Part shown: positions 55,044 through 63,461 of the stretch, piece by piece
Numbering within the stretch: position 1 is the stretch's first letter
How the letters are laid out: every line of letters starts with the position of its first letter
Source: Moanibacter sp965226025
GTDB taxonomy: Bacteria; Verrucomicrobiota; Verrucomicrobiia; Opitutales; UBA2987
Assembly (NCBI GenBank): GCA_965226025.1
Contig: CBDDCD010000002.1
Coordinates: 1,364,001 to 1,428,000, forward strand
Direction: 5' to 3'
Length of the DNA: 64,000 nucleotides
Translations under genes and position numbers: made by a program
Notes under the pieces: generated by a model
What the model was told of the DNA's origin: nothing
What the model saw: the letters and a program-made list of their open reading frames with translations, nothing else
Database searches by the model: none

Positions 55044-56372
55044 ATGTCCGATATCTTAGATAAAATCAGCCAACGGCTCGTCGAAGCCTGGCAATCTCTC
55101 GGGAGCTGGCTCACTAGCCCAAAGACTTACGCCGAGCTGGTGGCAGTTGTTATCGCCATTGCTCTGGCATTCATTCTGGCCACCGTTGTAAGAGCCCGCG
55201 TCCCCGTCTTTCGCAAACCGCCGGATGAGGGTCCCCTATTCCATTTCCGTTCCCTGCTCTTTCGCGGGAGCGTTTTGGTATTTCCGCTTCTCATCATTAC
55301 GCTTCTTAGCGTAGCGATGGGATTTGCCGAATCAGCGCTGTCGCAGAGCTCGCTGATTAGACTCGCCCAAGGAATCGCCGTCATCTTCCTACTCTACACC
55401 ATCCTCACTCAGTTGATTAAGAGCCGCTTTCTCAACGCGCTCGTCGTCTGGATCGGCATTCCCGTTGCCATCCTGCATCTACTTGGATGGCTGGACGATG
55501 TTACGAAGTACCTGGACGACGTGTCCATGACCGTAGGCAACATACATCTGTCGCTCTTTGCGCTAATTCGTACGTTGATCTTCGGTTCTCTACTCTTCTG
55601 GCTTGGAAGAATTTCTAACAGCGCCGGTAAACGGGCCATCCGCAATCAAGAGTCGCTGAACGCGGGAACTCGCGAAGTCTTCGCCAAGCTGTTTGAGATC
55701 TCGCTCTTCGTCGTCATCTTCCTGCTGCTGCTGCAGGTCATGGGAATCAACCTCACCGCCTTGGCCGTTTTTGGCGGCGCGTTGGGAGTTGGACTCGGCT
55801 TCGGATTGCAACAGATCGCCTCCAACTTTATCTCCGGAATTATCATTCTGCTCGATCGGTCAGTCACGATTGGCGATCACATTCAACTTGAGGATGGCCG
55901 TTCCGGTATCCTGCGGGAATTGAATATGCGATATGGCGTTATTGAGACCTATGACGGCAAAGACATTATGGTCCCGAACGAACGGTTCATTACCACGTCT
56001 TACACCAACTGGACACACAAAGATCCGAAGCAGCGATATGCGCTTGAGTTCCAGGTGGCATACTCAACTGATTTGGACCTGCTATTTGATAATATCCGGG
56101 CGCTGTGCGCAGAACATCCCAAGGTGATAAGCGGGGACGATCTCCCTACCGAACTGCGGCCCGATGCCGAAATTGCTGGGTTTGGCGATTCAGGTATCAA
56201 TATCTTGGTAGAGTTTTGGATGGAAGACATCGATGATGGCAAGAATCGGGTGGGCGCGGATCTGCTGCACACAATATGGCGTTCCATCCAAGAGAACGGG
56301 ATGCAGATTCCATTCCCGCAGCGAGAAGTGCGGATACTTCGGGGAGATGATTCTGTCACACAGCCCGATTGA
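55044..56372 (+). CDS. Mechanosensitive ion channel, MscS family
   Basis: This 442-residue membrane protein has about six hydrophobic helices (AELVAVVIAIALAFILATVV, VLVFPLLIITLLSVAMGF, LNALVVWIGIPVAILHLLGW, LFEISLFVVIFLLLLQVMGI). The pore helix and MscS beta-domain follow (LAVFGGALGVGLGFGLQQIA, NFISGIIILLDRSVTIGDHI, YDGKDIMVPNERFITT). The cytosolic end is intact. It opens on membrane tension to release solutes on hypo-osmotic shock. Its extra N-terminal helices exceed those of E. coli MscS. Confidence 0.93.
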   Translation: MSDILDKISQRLVEAWQSLGSWLTSPKTYAELVAVVIAIALAFILATVVRARVPVFRKPPDEGPLFHFRSLLFRGSVLVFPLLIITLLSVAMGFAESALSQSSLIRLAQGIAVIFLLYTILTQLIKSRFLNALVVWIGIPVAILHLLGWLDDVTKYLDDVSMTVGNIHLSLFALIRTLIFGSLLFWLGRISNSAGKRAIRNQESLNAGTREVFAKLFEISLFVVIFLLLLQVMGINLTALAVFGGALGVGLGFGLQQIASNFISGIIILLDRSVTIGDHIQLEDGRSGILRELNMRYGVIETYDGKDIMVPNERFITTSYTNWTHKDPKQRYALEFQVAYSTDLDLLFDNIRALCAEHPKVISGDDLPTELRPDAEIAGFGDSGINILVEFWMEDIDDGKNRVGADLLHTIWRSIQENGMQIPFPQREVRILRGDDSVTQPD

Positions 56373-56398
56373 CGCTGAGCATCCATTCAATATTCGAA

Positions 56399-56487
56399 CA
56401 ACCCACCCCTACCCCTCCGAAGAGGGGAGTGAATGATGAGAACAGTGTTCGGAACTTCCCCTCCTGGGTGGGTTGCCCCAATAGACA
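56399..56487. repeat. Dispersed GC-rich palindrome copy, split
   Basis: CACCCCTACCCCTCCGAAGAGG is followed about 35 bases later by CCCCTCCTGGGTGGGTTGCCCC. It appears to be a rearranged or inverted pair of the repeat. Confidence 0.5.
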
Positions 56488-56743
56488 AGGATCGGTCGAA
56501 CTTTCAGAAAATCCAGCTCAGCGGAACCCATGCGGATTACCGAGCGGTTAAACCGCAGGGTTCTCTTCGGGTATAGGTGATCAATCGTTACATCCAACTG
56601 TGGGGCCGCACATCTGGATGTGACGATCTTGTAGACTGGATCGAAGTTCTACCCTCGATTGATCGGACTCCGCAGTTTCCGGCTGTGCTCAGACGAATAG
56701 CGGGTCGAAGACGGAATAGGAATTCGTGCCAACGAATTCCTTG

Positions 56744-57154
56744 CTATTCCATGAAAAACACCATCTCCATATCCATCCATTGTTCGCCCGGCTTGCGGTT
56801 GGGGAGAGGTGTCTGACAGGGGACGCATTCTTCGTACCAGCGCTGGGTTTCCGGGTCGTCGGCTATTGTCTGCAGGTCGGCTTCGTAGTCGTCGCCGGTG
56901 TATTCCCAATAGCCGAACAGGTATTTCTTCCCCTCGAGCTCGGTTGTATAGATCGAGAAGTTTCTGATGTGGGAGTCCTTGAGCCGCTGCAGGACGCTTG
57001 GCCAGGTGCCGGAGTGAAGTTTTCTGTAATACTGCTCCTTTTCCGGCACCAGTCCGATGACAAATCCAAATCGCTTCACGTCGGCCTTCAGGTGCTCTTC
57101 AGGCGTTGGATTGGTGGGCCCGTAGACGGCCTGGATTCCGGTTGGGTTGCCCAT
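56744..57154 (-). CDS. rhaM: L-rhamnose mutarotase
   Basis: This 136-residue protein interconverts alpha and beta anomers of L-rhamnose or a related sugar. VKRFGFVIGLVPEKEQYYRK, LHSGTWPSVLQRLKDSHIRN and YLFGYWEYTGDDYEADLQTI are the family core; the His of LHSGTWP is the expected general acid/base. It ends MEMVFFME as is usual. AGGAAAT precedes the ATG. The amidohydrolase gene follows in the same direction with a 35-base gap but a shared repeat in between is absent; the repeat end lies upstream of rhaM. The pair suggests L-rhamnose/L-fucose lactone catabolism. Confidence 0.92.
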   Translation of the reverse strand: MGNPTGIQAVYGPTNPTPEEHLKADVKRFGFVIGLVPEKEQYYRKLHSGTWPSVLQRLKDSHIRNFSIYTTELEGKKYLFGYWEYTGDDYEADLQTIADDPETQRWYEECVPCQTPLPNRKPGEQWMDMEMVFFME

Positions 57155-57189
57155 AGGATTTCCTTTCTAGCCCGCTTTTCTCACAAATA

Positions 57190-58086
57190 TCAGAGCTTAT
57201 AAATCTGCTCGGCGTTGGTGTGGAAAAGCTTCTCCTGCTCTTTTTCCGGCCTTGAGGCAACAATCTCGCGAAGCGCCTTGACCCAATCCGCCAAAGCCGC
57301 ACCGAAGATGCACACCGGCCAGTCGCTGCCAAATACAACCCGCTCCGGCCCGAAAGAGTCGAGGCAGTGCTCAACCGTCGGGGCCAGCGTATCCGCCGAC
57401 CACCCGCTTGGCGCACGGGCTACAATCCCGGAAATTTTGCACACGGTATTTTCCCGTGCCCCCAGCGCGGCAATGTCCCGCCGCCATTGGCCCGCATCGT
57501 GGTAATAAGGATTATCCGGATCGGGCGAAGCAGCTCCGTTGACAATCATCGGATCCGCGTTACCGCAATGATCCACTATGAAGAGCGTGCCCGGACATTG
57601 ATCCACCAGCTCGACGCCATCCGAGAGTTCGGAAGGGCGCATACACAAGTCGAAGCTCTTATCAATTTCGCCCAACGCGCGGACCCCCCGCACGAACGAA
57701 GGCTCCAGACAATGCCCTCTCGGCGTCTCAGGCAGTTGTAGTACGTCGCGAAACCCCTTGACGTAAGGGCTGTCCCTAAACCGGGCCGTGTATCCGGCAA
57801 AGGCATCCTCGTCCGGACTGCCCCCGATCACCGCACCGGCCATCGGATTGTCGTCCCGGCCACACATCTCAATGACAAACTCCACTTCCGCCTCGCGTTG
57901 CGCCGGATCGACGTCGACTTCCATATAAACGGTAGCCGCAACCTCGGAATCGGCAGACGCCTCGAGGTAGTCACTCATCAGATAGCTCCGGTCAAGCTGC
58001 TGCACCGACGGATCGCTCAGCCATGGCAAGGTGAACTGTTCAAGGTTCCACATGTGCTGGTGGGTATCGACCAATGGAATTTCCAT
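57190..58086 (-). CDS. Amidohydrolase family lactonase (L-fucono/L-rhamnono-lactonase-like)
   Basis: About 298 residues, COG3618-type TIM-barrel hydrolase. Motifs are VDTHQHMWNLEQFTLPWL (metal HxH), GVRALGEI, LFIVDHCGNADPMI and VVFGSDWPVCIFG, where the Asp is catalytic. Such enzymes open sugar-acid lactones. The neighbouring rhamnose mutarotase makes an L-rhamnono- or L-fucono-lactone the likely substrate (inference). ATG at 58086 is preferred to the longer frame because homology starts there. Confidence 0.88.
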   Translation of the reverse strand: MEIPLVDTHQHMWNLEQFTLPWLSDPSVQQLDRSYLMSDYLEASADSEVAATVYMEVDVDPAQREAEVEFVIEMCGRDDNPMAGAVIGGSPDEDAFAGYTARFRDSPYVKGFRDVLQLPETPRGHCLEPSFVRGVRALGEIDKSFDLCMRPSELSDGVELVDQCPGTLFIVDHCGNADPMIVNGAASPDPDNPYYHDAGQWRRDIAALGARENTVCKISGIVARAPSGWSADTLAPTVEHCLDSFGPERVVFGSDWPVCIFGAALADWVKALREIVASRPEKEQEKLFHTNAEQIYKL

Positions 58087-58311
58087 GGGGGGAAGTAATG
58101 AGGGACAGGTTAGGGGGGAACAAGCCGGAAACGACAAGCTCGCAAAGCCAAGCCACTCTCTTGGGCGATCGTATACCTCATCCTTCGTGTTTCTCAATCG
58201 TGATCCCTCGTCGATCCTCTCCCCTCATTTCGATTCTTCCACCCCGCGCAATGACTAGGAATTCGCCTTAGCGAATTCCCGATTCGTCGCCCTGAAATAT
58301 TGACTCGCCAA

Positions 58312-58530
58312 TCAGTCGGCAAAGACGTTTCGAAGTTTAAGAAGGGAGATCAGGTTTTCGGGACCTCTAACTTTCGGATGGGAGCATATGGCGAATACGT
58401 GTGCCTACCCGCCAGCTACCCGATGATTGTTCGGAAGCCGCAAAATATGAAATTTGAAGAAGCGGCTGCGGTACCTCTGGGAGGGCTGAATGCACTTCAC
58501 TTTTTGAGAAAAGCTAGAAGGTTTGATATT
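58312..58530 (+). pseudogene. Fragment of a zinc-less quinone oxidoreductase (MDR)
   Basis: The frame reads VGKDVSKFKKGDQVFGTSNF, GAYGEYVCLPASYPMIVRKP and MKFEEAAAVPLGGLNALHFL, a middle segment of MDR quinone oxidoreductases. Both the N-terminus and the Rossmann half are absent. It is fused in frame to the next fragment. Confidence 0.75.
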
Positions 58531-58569
58531 CTGCCCGGACCGTGTCAGATCGAAAAGGAGGTTTACGCC

Positions 58570-58779
58570 ATGTCCGAAACATTATCCCCGTCCGTAATCG
58601 AAACTTTGAGGGAATTTGACAGTGCGACCATAGCGAATGCCATTGAGCATTTTGAAGTGCGCGATCCGACTACAGGTTACGCCACCAGCGAACTGGTCTG
58701 CCAAACCCCTGAGATTGCCAAACCGATGGTCGGCTACGCCATCACCTGTACGCTGGATACCACGACCCCCGGTGACTGA
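58570..58779 (+). pseudogene. 5' fragment of an RraA-like (HMG/CHA aldolase) gene
   Basis: AAGGAGG precedes an ATG at 58570. ETLREFDSATIANAIEHFEV and PMVGYAITCTLDTTTPGD match the N-terminus of long RraA-family proteins. A TGA follows after PGD. The next bases encode EFFDFLESDQFTVDDLKRRI in another frame up to 58850, possibly the 3' end after a deletion. The original ribosome site survives. Confidence 0.7.
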
Positions 58780-59125
58780 ATTCTTTGACTTCCTGGAAAG
58801 CGACCAATTCACCGTCGATGATCTGAAACGCCGTATTATCCCTCATGAGTAGGACAGTTCACACTTTGTCTCCAAGTCTCAGTTTTCGCTCTCTCGTCGT
58901 GACTCTCAGTCGTGATCTCCCGTCGAATCCGATCGCAGCGCGCGGCATCTATTTTGGGGCCACCAAACAGCGACTTCCGCGTCGGGACGACTCGGACCAC
59001 CTTTACATTGCAGAGTGTTGCAATGGTTTCGGGTCGGTTCCCCTGTTCTCATACGACAGGAGACTTGCACCCCGATTACAGCGCGCGCATGATGGGCACC
59101 CACAAACAAGTAGTGGAGGATGAAT

Positions 59126-60016
59126 ATGGAGACAGAACTGTCGAAACAGATCCTTGGTCGCACGGGGTTGGAAGTGACCCAACTCGGCTACGGCACCGCC
59201 TTGGGTATGGGGCAGAGAGATGGCCCCAGCGTTGAAGAGGCAGGGCGCCTTCTCAATGACGTGCTCGATGCCGGGATCAATTTCATCGACACGGCGCCGG
59301 ACTATAGCATGGCCGAGGAGTGCATAGGCGACCACATCAGTCAGCGCCGTAGTGAGTACTTCCTGGCCACGAAATGTGGCTGCAATATTGATTCGGACGG
59401 GGTCCGGCAGGAGCCAGGTCATCTGTGGACGGCGGAACGGCTGCGCAGAAACATCGAGCAAAGCCTGGAGCGCATGAAGACCGACTATGTGGACTTGCTG
59501 CAGATGCACAATCCAAGCGTAGAGGAGGTGGAAAAGGGAGGGCTCGTCGAGGTCTTACAGGAGATCCGCCAGGCCGGGAAGACCCGCTTCATCGGTGTTT
59601 CCTCCACCGCTCCGCACCTTTCGGCCTTTACCCAATTGGGTGTCTTCGATACCTTTCAGATCCCCTACTCAGCACTGGAGCGAAGGCACGAGCGGATGAT
59701 TCAGGAAGCGGCCGATCTGGGGGCGGGCATTATCATCCGCGGCGGCATTGCTCGAGGGCGCCATGCCAAGGAGGAGCGTTCCACCACGTGGGACAAGGCC
59801 CAACTCGATGAGTTGCTGGACGGTATGAATCGCTATGAGTTCGTGCTGCGCTTCACCCTGTCGCATCCGGCCTGCCACACCACCATCGTGGGCACAGCCG
59901 AAGGGGATCACCTCGAAGCTAATGTCGCTACGGCCAAGGCCGGGCCCTTGCCGTCCCCTGTCTACGAGCAGGCCAAGGAGCGCCTCGCTCAGATCGGGGA
60001 AGAGCCGGAGGAGTGA
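59126..60016 (+). CDS. Aldo/keto reductase
   Basis: This protein of about 296 residues is an NADPH-dependent reductase with the AKR tetrad visible: Asp and Tyr in FIDTAPDYSMAEECIGDHI, Lys in YFLATKCGCN and His in VDLLQMHNPSVEEV. GRTGLEVTQLGYGTALGMG is the typical start. GGAGG at 59116 favours the ATG at 59126 over 59120. It stands alone. The substrate, a sugar or aldehyde, is not predictable. Confidence 0.92.
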   Translation: METELSKQILGRTGLEVTQLGYGTALGMGQRDGPSVEEAGRLLNDVLDAGINFIDTAPDYSMAEECIGDHISQRRSEYFLATKCGCNIDSDGVRQEPGHLWTAERLRRNIEQSLERMKTDYVDLLQMHNPSVEEVEKGGLVEVLQEIRQAGKTRFIGVSSTAPHLSAFTQLGVFDTFQIPYSALERRHERMIQEAADLGAGIIIRGGIARGRHAKEERSTTWDKAQLDELLDGMNRYEFVLRFTLSHPACHTTIVGTAEGDHLEANVATAKAGPLPSPVYEQAKERLAQIGEEPEE

Positions 60017-60080
60017 AAGGACTAGGTGTAGACGACTAAGTGTGCGGCGACTAAGAATAGGACGACTAAGTGTGCTGAGC

Positions 60081-60150
60081 AATCCCCTCCTCGGAGGGGT
60101 AGGGGTGGGTTGCCCTTAGGCAGATTGCAAATCTGCCCCACCAAAGACAC
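60081..60150. repeat. Composite repeat: GC-rich palindrome plus GCAGATTGCAAATCTGC
   Basis: Same order and near-identical sequence to 54281, down to the flanking CCACCAAAGAC. It is preceded by two GACGACTAAGTGTG units (60030-60075). Confidence 0.7.
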
Positions 60151-60322
60151 CGATATATCAGGACTCTCCTCCCAACCCGAAACCCACATCCCGTTCTCAT
60201 CCCCTTATTGGATCTTGCCAGCCACCTGATTTTTTCGGATATTAATCGGCGGTTTACCGGAACGTGCCCAAAAGGGGGGGCACGGGTAGGTTGTTCTTAA
60301 TCCCCGTGAAGGAGGTGGTCCT

Positions 60323-60364
60323 ATGTCTAATTTGATTTATGGATCCTCCGGAGCAATGTCATAA
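60323..60364 (+). CDS. Candidate 13-residue leader peptide
   Basis: ATG follows a very strong ribosome site (GAAGGAGG, 7-base spacing) and gives MSNLIYGSSGAMS then TAA. A hairpin (60341-60385) overlaps its end and a terminator follows at 60395. No such peptide family is known to me. It may be a leader peptide of an attenuator, or chance. Confidence 0.35.
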   Translation: MSNLIYGSSGAMS

Positions 60365-60394
60365 TACCGAATTGACGGAGGCTCCAGAGTTTAC

Positions 60395-60439
60395 GGGCTC
60401 TGAAGTGAGGCAACGCCTCTACTTCAGGGCCTTTTTTTT
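60395..60439 (+). terminator. Rho-independent terminator
   Basis: A 17-bp imperfect stem (GGGCTCTGAAGTGAGGC-AAC-GCCTCTACTTCAGGGCC) is followed by eight Ts. No gene ends just before it, so it ends either a small RNA or an attenuated leader. The stretch 60151-60832 has no other recognisable gene. Confidence 0.8.
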
Positions 60440-60832
60440 AGATATTTGCACGGACTCCTCCGCGACGCGGGCTTGAGTGGACGATTGGGTGGACGATGGG
60501 AACGGCTACCGAAACGTTGGGAATTCTCTCTGCCATTAATCCGCGGATTTGAGAAAGCCGCGGCTTGATTTAGCTTTCAAAGCGTTGGGTATTGGATACT
60601 TTGAATATCAGCTTGTTCCACCCCGAAACGGTTTCAAAAAATCAATCGACTAGGCGACGCATATTCGTTCTGTCCCTGAAAATTCCCAAGTAGATGTTCC
60701 CCTGATCTGTCTTTATTTGAACTGGCCCTGCTTGACTGAAGCGGTCTGGGTGATGTTTTATATTCCCGGGCATCGTGCATTCCATGGTAGCACTCAAACG
60801 CCGCGTTCAATTAATCGACGAGGAGAGATCCG

Positions 60833-61204
60833 ATGGTAAACAAGATTCACAAAATCGCGATAGTAACTGACGACATCGAGGGGGCGGTTGAATTCTACAC
60901 GCAGAAGCTGGGTTTAACGGTGGTGGAGCGCTTCAAAAACGATGACGACGAGGACTATGTCTTTTTGGACGCCGGTGGTATCCTGCTTGAGTTGATGCCC
61001 CAGAAGAGCATGGGCCGAGCTCCCGGTTTTCATCACATCTCCTTTAAGGTCGACAACGTTGCGGAGAGTGCTCAGGAGTTAAAGGACAAAGGAGTCGCCA
61101 TCACCAAGGAGCCCTTCGATGTCGGCGGCGGCACCGGAATTACCCTGGGTTTTTTCGAAGGGCCCAACAAGATAAGCCTGCAACTTTTCCACCGCGAGGG
61201 ATGA
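60833..61204 (+). CDS. VOC superfamily (glyoxalase/methylmalonyl-CoA epimerase-like) protein
   Basis: This 123-residue two-module VOC metalloprotein has probable ligands His in IHKIAIVTDDIEGAVEFY, Glu in ILLELMPQ, His in FHHISFKVDNVAESA and a polar residue in ISLQLFHREG. It resembles methylmalonyl-CoA epimerase but is shorter. It heads a tight co-directional run with the bicupin (7-base gap) and MBL hydrolase (22 bases), so a three-gene operon is likely. Confidence 0.85.
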   Translation: MVNKIHKIAIVTDDIEGAVEFYTQKLGLTVVERFKNDDDEDYVFLDAGGILLELMPQKSMGRAPGFHHISFKVDNVAESAQELKDKGVAITKEPFDVGGGTGITLGFFEGPNKISLQLFHREG

Positions 61205-61211
61205 GGACTAA

Positions 61212-62030
61212 ATGCGTGTAGCACGAGCAGATCGAGAGGATATGAAGGAATTGTCCGCGCTCCACGGCGGCGCAAATTCCATACTCTTCAAGAGTCTTTG
61301 GGATCGAAATGATTTCGAAACACCTTTCGCCTTCGTTCACTCCGCGATTCTCCCGCCAGGTGGGGGGATCGGTTATCACCGCCACGACGATAACGAGGAG
61401 ATCTTTATCACGGTCGACAATGCAGCGCAGTTCAGCCACAACGGGCGGACCGCGACGGTCGAGGGAGGTGCCGCAGTGCCAGTGCGTTCGGGCGAGATCC
61501 ACGCCATCTACAACCACACCGATCGGGAGACTCGTTGGTTCAACGTCAACTGCGCGGTGGCCGGGGGAGAGCCCAAATCGACCGATCTGGGTGACGACCG
61601 AGTGGGCGCGGAGTTAGAATCGACCGAGCGCTTGCCGGTGGGGCGACTGGATCGTAGCGCCGTGAAATACGCGCGGTCGCACGGCGGCAAGGGGAAGGTC
61701 GGCAGTAGATTGGTTTGGCAGAAGGAGGATTTCCGTTCCAATTTCGGTTTTCTGGCCCATTGCCTGATGCCGTCGAACACTTCGATCGGTTATCACCGCC
61801 ATGAAGGCGTCGAGGAGTGCTATATCATTATCGAAGGCAGCGGACGCATGACGGTCGATGACGAGACGAGGGAAGTTTCGAAGTGGGACGCCATCCCGAG
61901 TCGGCTGGGGGGCAGCCATGGGCTTTACAACCATACGGAAAATGAATTGGAACTGCTGGTTGTTGCCGTCTGTGCCGAGAAAGGTGTTCTTGACTCGACT
62001 GATCTGGGCGATGATTTAAGCGAACGCTAA
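61212..62030 (+). CDS. Bicupin protein
   Basis: This 272-residue protein has two cupin barrels. The metal-binding first motifs are GGIGYHRHDDNEEIFI (about 50) and TSIGYHRHEGVEECYIIIEG (about 197), each with HxHx(3-4)E. The second motifs are GEIHAIYNHTD and GGSHGLYNHTEN. It could be a dioxygenase, isomerase or sugar-binding protein; the function is open. It lies in the operon with the VOC protein. Confidence 0.88.
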   Translation: MRVARADREDMKELSALHGGANSILFKSLWDRNDFETPFAFVHSAILPPGGGIGYHRHDDNEEIFITVDNAAQFSHNGRTATVEGGAAVPVRSGEIHAIYNHTDRETRWFNVNCAVAGGEPKSTDLGDDRVGAELESTERLPVGRLDRSAVKYARSHGGKGKVGSRLVWQKEDFRSNFGFLAHCLMPSNTSIGYHRHEGVEECYIIIEGSGRMTVDDETREVSKWDAIPSRLGGSHGLYNHTENELELLVVAVCAEKGVLDSTDLGDDLSER

Positions 62031-62052
62031 ATATCAGCTGGAAGGATACCCT

Positions 62053-62826
62053 ATGGCATCAGTGAAGATCTCATTTTTTGGCCACGCCTCATTTAAATTC
62101 GAGTCCGATAAGGGCTCGGTCACTTACTTCGACCCCTGGCTCGACAACAACCCCACCGCTAAGACGAAACTCAACCAGGTCAAAAAAGCCGATATCGTGA
62201 TCGCCAGCCACGGCCACGACGACCATATCGGCGATTCCTATGAGATCTGTAAGAAGACCAAGGCGAAATTCGTCGGCAACTATGAGCTCTGCATCGTGGC
62301 CGAAGAGGTTCACGGCCTCAAGATGGGCTCGGGGTCGCTGCCCATGAACCCCGGTGGTACAGTCAGAGTCAAGGACGCCGAGATCACTATGGTGCAAGGG
62401 CACCATTCGCTGTCATTGTCCCCTAACGTAATCGGGACGGAATTACCTCCGGGTCTGCTCTTCCATCCCGACGGCTCGGTCACCGGCTTTGTTGTTGCCT
62501 ACGATAGCGGCATCACCATCTACGACACGGCCGATACCTGTCTCTTCAGCGATATGCAGCTGATCGGACAGATGTACGGGCCGCAAGTCGCCATTATGCC
62601 GGTGGGCGGGCAGTTTACCATGGGCATCCGCGAGGCGGCGCGGGCGGCGAGTCTGATTCGTCCCGACGTCGTCATTCCCTGCCATTACGGACCGATTATG
62701 GGGCAGCCGGCTGATATTGGTGAGTTGCGGAAGGCGGTTAAGTTTCTCTCACCCAACACCGAGGTGGTGGAGATGGCGGTAGGACAGACGTTGACCTATA
62801 CCGCGAGCAGCCACAGATTGCGTTAG
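62053..62826 (+). CDS. UPF0173-type metallo-beta-lactamase-fold hydrolase
   Basis: These 257 residues carry the MBL signature ASHGHDDHIGDSYEICKK, a further metal position in TMVQGHHSLSLS and IYDTADTCLFSDMQLIGQMY, and a C-terminal DVVIPCHYGPIMGQPADIGE. It matches the UPF0173 (YtkL-like) hydrolases of unknown substrate. It is the third gene of the operon starting at 60833. GGAAGG lies upstream of the ATG. Confidence 0.92.
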   Translation: MASVKISFFGHASFKFESDKGSVTYFDPWLDNNPTAKTKLNQVKKADIVIASHGHDDHIGDSYEICKKTKAKFVGNYELCIVAEEVHGLKMGSGSLPMNPGGTVRVKDAEITMVQGHHSLSLSPNVIGTELPPGLLFHPDGSVTGFVVAYDSGITIYDTADTCLFSDMQLIGQMYGPQVAIMPVGGQFTMGIREAARAASLIRPDVVIPCHYGPIMGQPADIGELRKAVKFLSPNTEVVEMAVGQTLTYTASSHRLR

Positions 62827-62943
62827 GCGTGGCAGGAGGGCAGCCACAGAGCAGCCAAAGGGGTTCAGGCATTCGAACTTAAGTCTCCTCGCATAGGGGT
62901 ATCTGAACGCACGATCTCGAGCGTAGCGGGCTACCTGCTTGCT

Positions 62944-63009
62944 CACACTTAGTCCAATACCCTTCGTCACTTAGACCCAGCCTCCAAGACCAATCGACTA
63001 AGTGTGTGC
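62944..63009. repeat. Inverted repeat with T-run (CACACTTAGTCC family)
   Basis: CACACTTAGTC and inverted GACTAAGTGTG are followed by TGCTTTTTTG. Half-units appear at 53721 and 60030-60075. It could act as a terminator for the MBL operon. Confidence 0.55.
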
Positions 63010-63172
63010 TTTTTTGAATTCTTTCGAACTTAGGCTACGATTATGATCCACGATGGGAGCTCGACGGAGTATCCGATCTGGCGTGGTGAGTCTGACCTGG
63101 AAATGGTGTTGAACACTGGCCTGCGCCCTATCATTTTCTCAGGAATTCTGGTCCGCTTGATGAAGTCAATGT

Positions 63173-63457
63173 GTGGTGCCGATGGGTGAGCGAAGGCAAA
63201 AGATTCTGATTCTATACCTGGCAAATTCGGCCCTCGAGAGCAAGGTCCACGCCTGGACGCAGTACGATGGAACCGGCAGGCAACACCCAATGTCCGGAGA
63301 TAGCGATTCTCCACCCTACGACACAGGATTGGATGCCCTGAAAGATGGATGGCGCGTCCTCCAATTTCCGCAACTGATACCCCCGGCACCGGGAGCGGAA
63401 TACTCGACTTCGTTTATGCAATTCGAGTACATCTTCGAGAAATTGGAAGAAATCTGA
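63173..63457 (+). CDS. Conserved small protein of unknown function
   Basis: The 94 residues end DGWRVLQFPQLIPPAPGAEY followed by STSFMQFEYIFEKLEEI. I recognise no named family. The composition and the spacing of 4 bases to the following PhyH gene suggest a real, co-transcribed gene. A short open frame upstream (63043-63187) overlaps it in another frame and may be its damaged 5' part. Confidence 0.5.
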   Translation: MVPMGERRQKILILYLANSALESKVHAWTQYDGTGRQHPMSGDSDSPPYDTGLDALKDGWRVLQFPQLIPPAPGAEYSTSFMQFEYIFEKLEEI

Positions 63458-63461
63458 AGAC

